Source: Dyadobacter sp. UC 10
GTDB lineage: Bacteria; Bacteroidota; Bacteroidia; Cytophagales; Spirosomataceae
DNA length: 64,000 nucleotides
Direction of reading: 5' to 3'
Assembly: GCF_008369915.1 (NCBI RefSeq)
Contig: NZ_VSRN01000001.1
Coordinates: forward strand, 5,576,501-5,640,500
Shown here: piece by piece, positions 43,791 through 53,655 of the stretch
How positions within the stretch are numbered: the stretch's first letter is position 1
Layout: every line of letters starts with the position of its first letter
Notes under the pieces: generated by a model
Databases searched by the model: none
What the model saw: only the letters and a program-made list of their open reading frames with translations
Told to the model about the DNA's origin: nothing
Position numbers and translations under genes: made by a program

Positions 43791-44864
43791 ATGAGCAAGA
43801 TTCTCGAAAAATTTGAAAAAAGTAACCTGCAACTGAAAAATCACGTGGTAATGGCCCCCATGACGAGATCCAGGGCGATCGGTAATATCCCGAACGAATT
43901 AATGGCAGAGTATTACGCGCAGCGCAGTAATGCAGGACTGATCATTACCGAAGGTACCTCTCCGGCTCCCGAGGGACTCGGCTATGCACGAATCCCCGGC
44001 ATATTCAGCGCGGAGCAGACAGAAGGCTGGAAAAAAGTGACTGCCGCTGTGCATGCCAATGATGCAAAAATTTTTGTGCAGCTGATGCACACGGGCCGCA
44101 TAGGACATGAATCCAACCTGCCGACAGGTTCGCGTCTGGCAGGTGTATCCGACGTTCGTGCAGCAGGGCAGATCTGGACGGACGGGGAAGGTATGCAGCC
44201 ATTTTCCCAGCCGGAGCCACTTTCAAAAACTGGGGTTGAGGAAGTAATTGAAGGGTATGTAAAAGCAGCTCAGAATGCCATCGAGGCTGGTTTCGATGGA
44301 ATAGAGCTACACGCCGCAAATGGTTATCTGCTGGAACAGTTTCTAAACCCGCACACCAACAACCGTACCGATGAATATGGCGGCTCAATCGAAAATCGCG
44401 CAAGAGCAGTGTTACTGGTAGTTGAAAAAGTGGCTGCGGCGATTGGCCGTGAAAAGGTTGGTATCCGTTTTTCGCCATTTTCTACTTTTAATGACCTGCC
44501 GGCCTATGATGCGGGAGAGGTAACCGAAACTTATGCGTTCCTGGCAAACAAACTGAACGGCCTGGGAATAGCTTATCTGCATCTTATGGTGACGCCGGAT
44601 GTTTTGCCGGAAGCACTTTATGCGATCAGGGGCAACTTCGAAGGTGCCATTATCCAGTGCGCCGGCCTGACACCGGAATCAGCGCAGGCCGTGTTAGCAG
44701 ATGATTTCGCCGATCTGGTAGCGTTCGGGCAGCTCTTTTTAGCCAACCCTGACCTGGTTACCAGGATCGAAACCGGAGGGGAACTCAACGAACCAGATTA
44801 TGATACCTTTTACACCCCCGACGAAAAAGGCTACACCGACTACCCAAAATTGTCACTAGTTTAA
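43791..44864 (+). CDS. Old Yellow Enzyme-family alkene reductase
   Basis: A 357-residue FMN-dependent oxidoreductase: 'MAPMTRSRA' start strand, 'VQLMHTGRIGHESN', substrate-binding His/Asn in 'GIELHAANGYLLEQFLNP', 'NNRTDEYGGSIENR' and 'QLFLANPDLVTRI'. Such enzymes reduce activated alkenes, nitro compounds or electrophiles with NAD(P)H. It begins 80 bp after the AraC gene on the same strand, and a terminator follows at 44884. Confidence 0.95.
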   Translation: MSKILEKFEKSNLQLKNHVVMAPMTRSRAIGNIPNELMAEYYAQRSNAGLIITEGTSPAPEGLGYARIPGIFSAEQTEGWKKVTAAVHANDAKIFVQLMHTGRIGHESNLPTGSRLAGVSDVRAAGQIWTDGEGMQPFSQPEPLSKTGVEEVIEGYVKAAQNAIEAGFDGIELHAANGYLLEQFLNPHTNNRTDEYGGSIENRARAVLLVVEKVAAAIGREKVGIRFSPFSTFNDLPAYDAGEVTETYAFLANKLNGLGIAYLHLMVTPDVLPEALYAIRGNFEGAIIQCAGLTPESAQAVLADDFADLVAFGQLFLANPDLVTRIETGGELNEPDYDTFYTPDEKGYTDYPKLSLV

Positions 44865-44883
44865 CCAAAACACAAAAGTAAAT

Positions 44884-44911
44884 TCCCGTCAACTTCAGTT
44901 GACGGGGTAAT
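44884..44911. terminator. bidirectional hairpin between convergent genes
   Basis: A perfect 9 bp stem CCCGTCAAC / GTTGACGGG with loop TTCA lies between the stops of the reductase (44864, plus) and the DUF1080 gene (44915, minus). The plus side is followed by GTAATTTTC, a weak U-tract. Confidence 0.75.
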
Positions 44912-44914
44912 TTT

Positions 44915-45610
44915 CTATAATTCTCTAATCCGGATATTTCTAAACCAGACTTTCTCTTTCGGATTGTGGCTTTGGAGTGCGATTTTTCCTTTGTGATGAG
45001 GCTCTGCGTAGGGCCAGTCCTTAAACTTGCTTTTGGCCACCTCCGCTTTCCAGGTATCATTTCCATACTGGTAGTCAACCACTTTCTTGCCATTCAAATA
45101 ATGCTCTACCCGGTTAGCCTCCACCACGATCCTGCCCGTATTCCAGCTGCCGGCTGGCTTGTACGCGCTGGCGTCGGCAGGAGGGTTCATGTCGTAGTTG
45201 GCACCGGTTAGCTGGGTAGGTTTCAGGGCTGTCTGTTTGCCGGCAGCATCTCTTAATATGTAGCCCGTGTCGTCGATGATCTGGTATTCGGGAGCCGAGA
45301 ATACCGTCCGTTTGATCTCCGGTTTCTCCATGACTTTGTACAGAATACCGCTGTTGCTTGCAGGGGGGATTTTAAATTCAAATTCCAGTTCAAAATCTCC
45401 GTACTCTTTGTCGCTAACGAGGTCGCCGCCGGTTCCCTGGGAAGTCAGCGTGCCATTTTCAATAAGCCAGCCCACAGCTGTTTCCTGGTTGTAACTGTGC
45501 CAGCCTTTGAGACTTTTACCATCAAAGAGCGTCACCCATTCTCCGGGTGCAAATGCGGTTGCAAGTCCCGAAATCAAACATGCCGCAATGGCGATTTTAA
45601 AATGTTTCAT
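44915..45610 (-). CDS. DUF1080 (3-keto-disaccharide hydrolase) family protein
   Basis: A 231-residue exported protein. The frame opens at 45649, but the ATG at 45610 starts the signal peptide (MKHFKIAIAACLISGLATA). The concanavalin-like DUF1080 fold shows 'WVTLFDGKSLKGWHS', 'YGDFELEFEFKIPPASNSG' and 'GKIALQSHNPKEKVWFRNIR'. Members have been shown to hydrolyse 3-keto glycosides made by sugar oxidoreductases, so it may work with the Gfo/Idh and GMC enzymes in this window. It is divergent from an MFS transporter gene. Confidence 0.93.
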   Translation of the reverse strand: MKHFKIAIAACLISGLATAFAPGEWVTLFDGKSLKGWHSYNQETAVGWLIENGTLTSQGTGGDLVSDKEYGDFELEFEFKIPPASNSGILYKVMEKPEIKRTVFSAPEYQIIDDTGYILRDAAGKQTALKPTQLTGANYDMNPPADASAYKPAGSWNTGRIVVEANRVEHYLNGKKVVDYQYGNDTWKAEVAKSKFKDWPYAEPHHKGKIALQSHNPKEKVWFRNIRIREL

Positions 45611-45843
45611 ATTTTTCAGAGTCTGGTGGTAAGAAGATGTATTTGGCAAAGCTCTTGAAGTCAGTCCCTATTGTTAAAAAGTATATTTATGTGTTTTCTC
45701 ATTCATTACGGCGGTAATTTTTTTGAATCGCGGGCTGAATTGAGCGGTCAAATTACAGATGACAGGCAGTGAATTTACGGTAGAAATACCCTGTGTCAGG
45801 TTTTAATGGATAGATATTATATTCCTTTACCAAATTTCTTCCC

Positions 45844-47127
45844 ATGAAGCCGCTGGCCCAGAAAAGATGGTTCCGTATCATACCTGTCGTTTTTGTCACA
45901 TACAGCCTCGCATATCTGGATCGGGCCAATTTCGGGTTCGCAGTGGCGGGGGGAATGGCCGATGACCTGAACATTACCCCCAATACTTCTACCTTACTAA
46001 GCTCGCTGTTCTTCCTGGGATACTTCTTTTTCCAGATTCCAGGAGCGCACTATGCTGCAACCCGGACTGCTAAAAAGCTGATATTCATATCATTGATACT
46101 TTGGGGAGGGCTGGCTGCTGCAACGGGGATGGTCAATGATACTACTACGCTCATCATCATCCGGTTCATGCTCGGCGTGGTCGAAAGTGCGGTGATGCCT
46201 GCCATGCTCATCCTTCTTAGTCAATGGTTTACCAAAGAAGAACGTTCGCGTGCCAATACTTTCCTGATCCTGGGAAACCCGGTTACTGTGCTCTGGATGT
46301 CGGTATTGTCCGGTTATCTGATCGATTCGATGGGCTGGCGATGGATGTTTATCCTGCAGGGGGCACCGGGTATAGTCTGGGCGTTTATCTGGTGGAGGCT
46401 GATCGATGAGAGGCCGATGGCCGCCAACTGGCTCACGGAAGAGGAAAAGAGAGAAGTGGAAGAAAAGCTGAAGGCCGAGCAGGCGGGTATTAAACCTGTC
46501 AAAAACTACGCGGAAGCTTTCAAATCCAAAAAAGTCATTTTATTATGCCTCCAATACCTGCTCTGGAGTGTGGGCGTGTATGGATTCGTAATGTGGTTAC
46601 CTTCTATCATCAAAGCGGCGCCGAATATGAATATGGTCAATACCGGCTGGTTGTCATCGGTTCCCTACCTTTTTGCCGTGATCGGAATGCTTTCCGCTTC
46701 TTATTTTTCGGATAAGAGCGGCAACCGCAAAATCTTCGTCTGGCCATTTCTGCTCATCGCCGCAATCTGTTTATACGGGGCCGTTTGGCTGGGCCCGGAT
46801 CAGTTCTGGCTCGCTTATGCGTTGCTGGTAGCGGCAGGGGCGGCACTTTACACGCCTTACGGTCCGTTTTTCGCCGCGATTGCCGAAATACTTCCTAAAA
46901 ACGTGGCCGGCGGAGCGATCGGGTTGATCAATAGTCTGGGGGCACTGGGTTCATTTGCAGGGTCGTACCTGGTGGGGTATCTCAATACGGAGACCGGAAA
47001 TTTCAATGCTTCTTATACATTGATGTCGGTGGCACTTGTGCTCGCAACGGTAATTACCGTTATAGTCATTCCCGGGCCTGTCCGGGCGATGGTCACTCCG
47101 GCAGAGATCAAGACTTTTGATCATTGA
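45844..47127 (+). CDS. MFS transporter, ACS family (sugar acid/tartrate type)
   Basis: A 427-residue protein with twelve predicted helices. 'YSLAYLDRANFGFAVAGGM' at TM1, 'RFMLGVVESAVMPAMLILLS' and the 'QWFTKEERSRANTFL' loop are typical of the anion:cation symporter branch (tartrate, glucarate, phthalate permeases). It lies between the divergent DUF1080 gene and a secreted SGNH hydrolase, so a sugar-derived acid is a reasonable substrate. Confidence 0.9.
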   Translation: MKPLAQKRWFRIIPVVFVTYSLAYLDRANFGFAVAGGMADDLNITPNTSTLLSSLFFLGYFFFQIPGAHYAATRTAKKLIFISLILWGGLAAATGMVNDTTTLIIIRFMLGVVESAVMPAMLILLSQWFTKEERSRANTFLILGNPVTVLWMSVLSGYLIDSMGWRWMFILQGAPGIVWAFIWWRLIDERPMAANWLTEEEKREVEEKLKAEQAGIKPVKNYAEAFKSKKVILLCLQYLLWSVGVYGFVMWLPSIIKAAPNMNMVNTGWLSSVPYLFAVIGMLSASYFSDKSGNRKIFVWPFLLIAAICLYGAVWLGPDQFWLAYALLVAAGAALYTPYGPFFAAIAEILPKNVAGGAIGLINSLGALGSFAGSYLVGYLNTETGNFNASYTLMSVALVLATVITVIVIPGPVRAMVTPAEIKTFDH

Positions 47128-47217
47128 GCTGCTCAAGGAAAGCTATTTTAGTAGTCGCGCGGTTAATTTCTGCGCAAACTTATCTTTTTACATTTTTAAT
47201 ACCTAAACCCAAAGTGC

Positions 47218-48459
47218 ATGAGAAGTTTGAAAGTGCCGGTTCTCGCCGGTCACGTGATTTTATTGTTTTTTACCCTGCTCAGCGGATATTCCAGCGCCCA
47301 GGATGCCGCTAAAAATGCAGGAGCCTCCAAATTTGAGCTGAAAGACGGAGACCGGGTCGTTTTTCTGGGCAGCTCCATTTTTGAAAACGATTTTCAGTTC
47401 GGTTACCTGGAACTCGCGCTTACCACCCGTTTCCCGGATAAAGGCGTCACTTTCCGCAACCTTGGATGGACGGGAGATAATGTGTGGGGCGAAGGCCGGA
47501 GTACTTACACCAACCCGCCTACACCTTATGAGCATTTGATGAACGACATTACCAAGGCGCAGCCAACGGTTGTATTTCTGGGTTATGGGGGAGTTGAAGC
47601 GCAGGACGGGCAGGCTGGTGTGCCGCATTTCAAGGAAGGATTGAACAAACTGCTCGACAAAATCGATCAGCTGGGGGCCAGAACGGTTTTACTGTCCACG
47701 ATTCCCGTTGTTTCCAGCGACACCACCCAGCAGATTGCCCGCAGAAATGCAGATCTGGAATTGTATTACAAAGTCATTTCGGAAGTGGCTACCCAGCGTG
47801 GAAAGCAATTTATTGATATTTATAACCCTATATTAAATATCAGTAAGAAGGAAGATATCGTGGAAAACACGGTGCATTTGAACGAGCTGGGTTATTATCA
47901 TCTGGCTGGGATCCTGGAAAAGGCGTTGGGACTGGATGCGGCGAAGGCCACTACGGCTATCACGATTTCAAAAGGCAAATCCGAAGCGTCAAATGCCAGA
48001 ATGGTGACAGCAGACGATGAAAATTCGCTTGCCAAATTTACTGTTGAAAGTAAGTACCTGCCTTTACCTTCGCCAAAATCTGCGGACAATGTCAGTGATA
48101 ATGCACGGACGATCCGGATTTCGGGGTTGAAGAAAGGCTATTATGCATTGACCTCTGAAAACAATCTGGTGGCTTCGGCCTCGGCGCAGCAGTGGGAAAA
48201 AGGAGTAGAGGTTAAGCAAGGGCCGGAATTTGCGAAATCGGAAGAGGTTAGAACGATGATTTTGAAAAAGAACGAACTGCATTTCTTCCAATATCGGCCG
48301 TTGAACCAAACATATATTATCGGATTCCGGAAATATGAGCAAGGCCGCCACGTACAGGGTCTGGAAGAGCAGAACATTCTGATCAAATGGTTGGAAGGAC
48401 AAATCATCCTCAACAGCGAGCCAAAAGAAGTGGTATATGAATTGCGGAAAATTGACTGA
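47218..48459 (+). CDS. secreted SGNH/GDSL hydrolase
   Basis: A 413-residue exported protein: signal peptide (1-27, SSAQ), block I 'FLGSSIFEND' (nucleophile Ser about 53), block II 'LGWTGDNVWG', block III 'GYGGVEAQDG' (Gly in place of the usual Asn), and 'VHLNELGYYHLA' carrying the catalytic His. The C-terminal 150 residues form an extra beta-rich domain. This arrangement is frequent before CxxCH cytochrome genes in Bacteroidota and Planctomycetota, as here. A paired-hairpin element follows 13 bp after the stop. Confidence 0.85.
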   Translation: MRSLKVPVLAGHVILLFFTLLSGYSSAQDAAKNAGASKFELKDGDRVVFLGSSIFENDFQFGYLELALTTRFPDKGVTFRNLGWTGDNVWGEGRSTYTNPPTPYEHLMNDITKAQPTVVFLGYGGVEAQDGQAGVPHFKEGLNKLLDKIDQLGARTVLLSTIPVVSSDTTQQIARRNADLELYYKVISEVATQRGKQFIDIYNPILNISKKEDIVENTVHLNELGYYHLAGILEKALGLDAAKATTAITISKGKSEASNARMVTADDENSLAKFTVESKYLPLPSPKSADNVSDNARTIRISGLKKGYYALTSENNLVASASAQQWEKGVEVKQGPEFAKSEEVRTMILKKNELHFFQYRPLNQTYIIGFRKYEQGRHVQGLEEQNILIKWLEGQIILNSEPKEVVYELRKID

Positions 48460-48471
48460 CAAATCAGCCTA

Positions 48472-48532
48472 TGTTGGTGTTGTCACCAACAGTTGAAGCG
48501 ATAAGCATATTGCTGGTGACAACACCAGCAAT
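48472..48532. repeat. single paired-hairpin element
   Basis: Hairpin A at 48472-48491 has arms TGTTGGTG/CACCAACA and loop TTGT. Hairpin B at 48509-48532 has arms ATTGCTGGTG/CACCAGCAAT and loop ACAA. The loops are the same complementary pair as in the array at 9011-9635, while the outer stem of B is different in sequence but still fully paired. A further half-arm (ACACCAGCAAT) follows at about 48537. It lies between two co-directional genes. Confidence 0.85.
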
Positions 48533-48641
48533 GGCAAACACCAGCAATAGTGAAAGCAAAAAATCTGAGAAATAATAACATACTTAAACCCAAACGGCGC
48601 CATGCGATCGACAGCGGTCGCCGACAGCCGAAAGCCAGAAC

Positions 48642-51600
48642 ATGAAAACAACCAGGTTACTATATGGAGCGACGCTCTTTGCGGCGGTCCTGCTGACTAC
48701 CTCTTCCAGCCAGTATCAACATGTAAAGGAAGATCCCGATCCGGACCCCCAGAAGGAGCTTGCCTCGTTCAAAGTCGCGGAAGGATTTGAAGTGCAGCTT
48801 TTCGCTTCCGACCCGATGGTAGCGAAGCCTATTCAAATGAACTGGGATGCAGATGGCCGCCTCTGGGTGGTGAGCAGCACGGTTTACCCGCATTTAAAAA
48901 CAGGGGAATCGGCTAATGACAAGATATTTGTCCTGGAAGATACAGACGGGGACGGGAAGGCTGACAAGTCTACCGTTTTCGCAGAGGGACTGATCCAGCC
49001 GACTGGTATTTTACCGGGAGACGGCGGCTGCTACGTGGCCAATTCAACTGAAATCCTGCATTTTGCTGATACCGACGGAGATGGAAAAGCGGATAAAAAA
49101 CGCAGGATACTGAACGGTTTCGGGACAGGCGATACCCACCATTTGATCCATACATTCCGTTGGGGGCCAGAGGGAAGAATGTACTTCAACCAGTCTATTT
49201 ACATTTACAGCCACGTAGAAACCCCATTCGGGATCAAACGTCTGGAAGGTGGAGGTACCTGGGCATTGAATACGCGCAATCTTGATATGGAAGTGTATTT
49301 GAAGGGTCTTGTAAACCCGTGGGGCTTGCAGTTTGACCGCTGGGGACAATCATTTTTGACTGACGGGGCCGGTGGCGAAGGCATCAACTACGGATTTCCG
49401 GGCGCTACTTTTGTAACGGCGCCGGGAGCAGCGCGCATCATGCGCGGACTAAATCCGGGGCAGCCCAAGCACAGTGGTTTGGACGTTGTTTCAGGAAAAC
49501 ATCTGCCTGATGCCTGGCAGGGGAGAATGATCACGAATGATTTCCGTGCGAACAGGATCAACAGTTTCAAACTCGAAGAGCAGGGTGCAGGCTATGCGTC
49601 CAAGCAAACCGACGATTTGATGTGGACAGATAACGTAGCATTCCGTCCGGTGGATATTAATGTGGGTCCCGATGGCGCTATTTACGTGGCAGACTGGTAT
49701 AACCCTATCATTCAGCACGGCGAAGTAGATTTTCATGACCCTCGGCGTGACCAGCAGCACGGAAGGATTTGGCGCATTGTTGCTAAAAACCGCCCGCTTG
49801 TCAAGAAACCGCAGCTAACTAAAGCGACAACCGGCGAACTACTTGAGTCTTTGAAATTACCTGAAGAATGGACAAGACTTCAAGCGAAACAGGTGTTGAA
49901 GGCAAAAGGAGCAAAAGAAGTGATTCCTGCACTGGAAAAATGGGTAGCCGCTCTTGACAAAAACGACGTGAATTACGAGCACAACCTGCTGGAAGCTTTA
50001 TGGGTATATCAAACTTTAGAAACGGTTAACGAGCCTATCCTTGTCAGCCTGCTGAATGCAAAAACGCATAATGCACGTGCTGCGGCACTGCGGGCGCTGG
50101 AACTTTGGTCGGGCAAGATCGCGAATGTGCCTGCATTACTGGCCAAGGCTGTTAAAGATGAGCATGCCCAGGTAAGGCTTGAAGCGGTTATTGCACTAAG
50201 AAAAACGAAAACGCCGGAAGCTGCGAAAACAGCCTTGCTCGCACTGGATGCGCAAATGGACGAGTTTCTCGACTTTGCATTGTGGCAGACGATCCGCGAA
50301 CTGGAGCCGGTATGGCTGCCCAAGGCAAAATCGGATCCTCAGTTTTTAGGAGATGCAAGAAAGACTGCTTATGCTTTGAAGTCAGCCACAGGTGCCGACG
50401 CCGCTAATTTGCTGGTGAAATTGTATCAAAAAGGGCAGGTACCCGACGAATATCAGAAAGATGTATTAAGCTCAATCGCGCGCACCGGTCAGCCGGGTGA
50501 CCTGAGTATGCTGCTCGATCTGGCACTTCAAAGTAAAGATAAAAATCTTCCTGCTCAGCTGGCTGCGCTGGAAGAGGCTGCACGCCAGCGCAATGTGAAG
50601 CCGGATCAAAATGCAGATCGCATTGCTACGCTAATTGATAGTGAAGATGAGGCGGTAAGTTTGAGCGCGATGCGTTTGGCAGGCTTGTGGAAACTGAATT
50701 CACTGAATAACCGACTGACCGAGTTAGTTCAAACCGGAAACCCAGAGACGAAAAGAGCAGCACTGGGCGCACTGGCGGCGATAGATAAGTCGAAGGCGCA
50801 AAAATTGATGACTGATTTAGCAGGCCCGAAAAATGCGCCCGAAGTGCGTGTGATCGCAGCTGCGCAACTCGCTGCCGTGGATCCCAAAGCTGCTGCTACA
50901 TTAGCGACTGACCTGATCCGTACACTGCCAGCAGATGTAGATTTGACTGATCTGTTCGTGGCATTTATCTCAACGAATCCTGGTGCTGCCGCGTTGGGCG
51001 AGGCTATTGCCGCTAAAAAAATCCCGGAACCGGCTGCAAAAAAAGGTCGGGTACTGGTTCGTCAGCGCGCCGGCTGGACGAGGCAAAGCATTGATGAAAT
51101 GAAGATTTTAGTCAGTGCACTTGAAGCGTCGGGTGGTACATTACCTACTCAAAAAATGCCGCAGGATTTGAATGATCAGCAAATTGCTGGTCTGGCGAAA
51201 CTGGTCCGTGAAAAAGGCGATCCTGCGAAAGGGGAGCTCATATTCCGGAAAGTGGAATCCAGCTGTACTACCTGCCATGCGATTGGTGGTGCGGGAGGAT
51301 TAATCGGGCCTGATTTGAGCAGTTTGGGGACAAGTTCGCCTGCGGAGACGATTATCAAATCTCTGCTTTATCCGAGCGAGTCCATTAAAGAAGGCTATGA
51401 TTTGAAGCGGGTTGTTAAAAAAGACGGTTCCGAATTGCTGGGCTATCTCGCTTCAGATGGAGCGAATGACGTGGTGATCCGCGATGTCACAGGTAAGGAA
51501 GTTTCGGTTCCCAAAAGTCAGCTGGAAGTAATGGAAAAGGTACCAGGCTCACTAATGCCTCCGGGACTGACCGCCAGTCTGGATCAAACTGAATTCATTA

Positions 51601-52085
51601 ACCTCGTCGGATTTTTAACAAAACTGGGCGAACCGGGCGATTTCCGTGTGTCAAATACCAGATTCGTGAGACGCTGGGAAACTTCTTCTACCGAATTGAA
51701 AGCGAATAAAGGAACGTCGTCGGCGAAGAGTGCTCCAAAGGCCAGCTGGCAGCCTGTTTACAGCAAGGTTTCCGGTGAGTTGCCACTGAGCGAGATACCC
51801 GAGCTGGCAGCAGCAAGCGGTAAACCTTACAGCATTGTTCGTTTTGAAATTGAAGTATTGACCAAAGGACCAGTTACGCTGGGCTTAAATGCAGCAGATG
51901 GAATTTCAGCGACGCTGGACGGCAAAAACCTGAAACTCGCTGATGGAAATCTCACAGCCGATTTAACCGTTGGTATTCATCCGGTTATGCTCATGATCGA
52001 TCGCAATACCGTAAAAGGTGCATTAAAAATCGAGTTGAAAGATAACCCGGGAGCAGCGCAGACGAGGCTGAGGATGGGCAAATAA
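48642..52085 (+). CDS. PVC-type CxxCH heme protein with propeller and HEAT repeats
   Basis: A 1147-residue exported protein: signal peptide (1-25), an N-terminal beta-propeller 'membrane-bound dehydrogenase' domain (about 35-390; 'VAEGFEVQLFASDPMVAKPI', 'GAIYVADWYNPIIQHGEVDF'), a helical HEAT-like region (about 400-800), a single cytochrome c domain with C875-T-T-C-H879 ('SSCTTCHAIGGAGG') and a C-terminal beta-sandwich (about 1030-1147). These large PVC/Bacteroidota proteins are thought to pass electrons from periplasmic sugar oxidation, though no activity is proven. The N-terminus starts after a 182 bp gap containing the hairpin element. Confidence 0.92.
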   Translation: MKTTRLLYGATLFAAVLLTTSSSQYQHVKEDPDPDPQKELASFKVAEGFEVQLFASDPMVAKPIQMNWDADGRLWVVSSTVYPHLKTGESANDKIFVLEDTDGDGKADKSTVFAEGLIQPTGILPGDGGCYVANSTEILHFADTDGDGKADKKRRILNGFGTGDTHHLIHTFRWGPEGRMYFNQSIYIYSHVETPFGIKRLEGGGTWALNTRNLDMEVYLKGLVNPWGLQFDRWGQSFLTDGAGGEGINYGFPGATFVTAPGAARIMRGLNPGQPKHSGLDVVSGKHLPDAWQGRMITNDFRANRINSFKLEEQGAGYASKQTDDLMWTDNVAFRPVDINVGPDGAIYVADWYNPIIQHGEVDFHDPRRDQQHGRIWRIVAKNRPLVKKPQLTKATTGELLESLKLPEEWTRLQAKQVLKAKGAKEVIPALEKWVAALDKNDVNYEHNLLEALWVYQTLETVNEPILVSLLNAKTHNARAAALRALELWSGKIANVPALLAKAVKDEHAQVRLEAVIALRKTKTPEAAKTALLALDAQMDEFLDFALWQTIRELEPVWLPKAKSDPQFLGDARKTAYALKSATGADAANLLVKLYQKGQVPDEYQKDVLSSIARTGQPGDLSMLLDLALQSKDKNLPAQLAALEEAARQRNVKPDQNADRIATLIDSEDEAVSLSAMRLAGLWKLNSLNNRLTELVQTGNPETKRAALGALAAIDKSKAQKLMTDLAGPKNAPEVRVIAAAQLAAVDPKAAATLATDLIRTLPADVDLTDLFVAFISTNPGAAALGEAIAAKKIPEPAAKKGRVLVRQRAGWTRQSIDEMKILVSALEASGGTLPTQKMPQDLNDQQIAGLAKLVREKGDPAKGELIFRKVESSCTTCHAIGGAGGLIGPDLSSLGTSSPAETIIKSLLYPSESIKEGYDLKRVVKKDGSELLGYLASDGANDVVIRDVTGKEVSVPKSQLEVMEKVPGSLMPPGLTASLDQTEFINLVGFLTKLGEPGDFRVSNTRFVRRWETSSTELKANKGTSSAKSAPKASWQPVYSKVSGELPLSEIPELAAASGKPYSIVRFEIEVLTKGPVTLGLNAADGISATLDGKNLKLADGNLTADLTVGIHPVMLMIDRNTVKGALKIELKDNPGAAQTRLRMGK

Positions 52086-52086
52086 A

Positions 52087-52590
52087 CTAAGACCATATTT
52101 GCAGGCGCTTTTGGATCTCTGCTGACAGTCTCATGTTATTACGATACATGACGTTAGCTTCCAAAAGCGCCTGTAATTTTTGTTTAGCGATTGGGGCAGA
52201 AATGATTTGATGTGCAACAAGCTGATCGAGAAGCCAGAGCATTCCCCGACATTCCAGCCCATGCGCCTCCGCGTGTTTTCGCACAACCTGATCTGAACTT
52301 AATACCGTCGCCTTAATCTGATTTGCCAAATGCAAAACAGTCTTGTCGTTTTCAGACAATGCTTTTGAGTATTTGGCCTGCGAAATCACAATGCGGTCAG
52401 CCTCCTGGATTGAATGGATTTGCAACTTACCTGCATCGACAAATTGATACAGCTCCGCACCATCATCGTAAAGCTCCGCTACAACATCCGCGGAAGTGTG
52501 AATTTCCAGATGCAAGTCGAAGAGTTGATGCAGCAGATTTAAGCCGATTAAATCTATGAAAATACAGGCATCGGTAACAGCAACCTTCAT
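52087..52590 (-). CDS. PIN-domain protein, putative toxin or nuclease
   Basis: A 167-residue PIN-like ribonuclease: Asp7 in 'VAVTDACIFIDLI', Glu39 in 'ADVVAELYDDG', 'LSENDKTVLHLA' and 'VLSSDQVVRKHA' provide the acidic centre. Its start codon overlaps the stop of the upstream XRE/ImmA-IrrE gene by 4 bp (52587-52590), so the two are translationally coupled. Pairs of ImmA/IrrE-type regulators with PIN proteins are found on mobile islands and resemble toxin-antitoxin modules. The role is inferred. Confidence 0.85.
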   Translation of the reverse strand: MKVAVTDACIFIDLIGLNLLHQLFDLHLEIHTSADVVAELYDDGAELYQFVDAGKLQIHSIQEADRIVISQAKYSKALSENDKTVLHLANQIKATVLSSDQVVRKHAEAHGLECRGMLWLLDQLVAHQIISAPIAKQKLQALLEANVMYRNNMRLSAEIQKRLQIWS

Positions 52591-53645
52591 TCTTTGAAAG
52601 TAGCGAAGCTTTTAAATTCAGCCAGCTTCATGTTTTTCAGCGCCGCTGCTTTGCTGAATGAAATCTGTTCTTCTGCCAGCGCGCGGAAAATCAGCTGATC
52701 AAAGCGTTCAGATTGTTCAATGCCTTCGTACGCGATCGGTTCAGTGCTTCGCCAGCCTTCGTCTTTGATTTGTTGCAAAAACTGCCTGGCGTAATTTTCA
52801 CTGATAATGCCGCATTCTGACGACCTGACAATGATTGCCTGGATCGAAATACCAAATTGCTTTTTGATATTGCCCAATTCAATGAGCGACAGACGATTTC
52901 GCCTTTTCCCGATCTTTTCAATTAAAGTACGCTTAGGAAGAAGCATTGCTCCCGCAAATTGATGACATAGCTTCTCTTTCTGCTTTTCTTCTAAACTTTC
53001 AAAATTCAGCAAAAGGTGAGCCAGCTCATGCAGAAGAGTAAACCTGATCCGGTCTGGTTTCCCGATGATATTTTTATTAATAGCTAAAACCGGAATTTTG
53101 CCATTTGCCCAGGTCTGCATTCCGTCGAAAACAACGTCTGCATCGATTTCTACAACTTTAATATGCTTGTCTTCCAGAAGCTGGGACACATTATAAAGCG
53201 GATCCGCACCCAAATTCCATTTCTCCCTGAGTAAGTCAGCAGCGGCGTTTGCCTGCCCAAAGCTGGAAACAGCCGCCATATCTCCGAGTGGATTCGCGAA
53301 ATCATTTTCCATGCCGACAATTTCTTCAAGCTCCAGATAGCGGGATAAGTATTCTCTGGTTTGCTCAATGACTTTTTGCTCTTCCCGGGCAGGGAGATTA
53401 GCCATTTTGCGGTATTCAACGCTACCTATTTCAACTTTAAGATCACTGAAAAAATAGTCAGGGCGAACGTTCAGCACATTGCTCAGCAGGGTTAGCATTT
53501 CGCTGTTCGGAAGAACATCTCCCTTTTCATATTTGTGCAATGCCTGACGTGAGAGCTTGCTGCCCAGCTTCTCCGCCAGGCTTTGCAAGGAAAGCCCGCT
53601 TCTGAGACGGGCTGATTTAAATCGAACCGCGAATACTTCTTTCAT
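52587..53645 (-). CDS. XRE-family regulator with ImmA/IrrE metallopeptidase domain
   Basis: A 352-residue protein. An XRE HTH (about 6-60; 'LSLQSLAEKLGSKLSRQALH') is joined to an ImmA/IrrE zinc peptidase with the 'LLHELAHLLLNF' motif (HExxH at about 206-210). Such proteins cleave repressors or antitoxins on stress. The frame begins at TTG 53651, but the ATG two codons later (53645) is the better start. The upstream inverted repeat at 53656-53701 is a likely operator for the HTH. The PIN gene follows with a 4 bp overlap. Confidence 0.92.
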   Translation of the reverse strand: MKEVFAVRFKSARLRSGLSLQSLAEKLGSKLSRQALHKYEKGDVLPNSEMLTLLSNVLNVRPDYFFSDLKVEIGSVEYRKMANLPAREEQKVIEQTREYLSRYLELEEIVGMENDFANPLGDMAAVSSFGQANAAADLLREKWNLGADPLYNVSQLLEDKHIKVVEIDADVVFDGMQTWANGKIPVLAINKNIIGKPDRIRFTLLHELAHLLLNFESLEEKQKEKLCHQFAGAMLLPKRTLIEKIGKRRNRLSLIELGNIKKQFGISIQAIIVRSSECGIISENYARQFLQQIKDEGWRSTEPIAYEGIEQSERFDQLIFRALAEEQISFSKAAALKNMKLAEFKSFATFKE

Positions 53646-53655
53646 GATCAATCTG

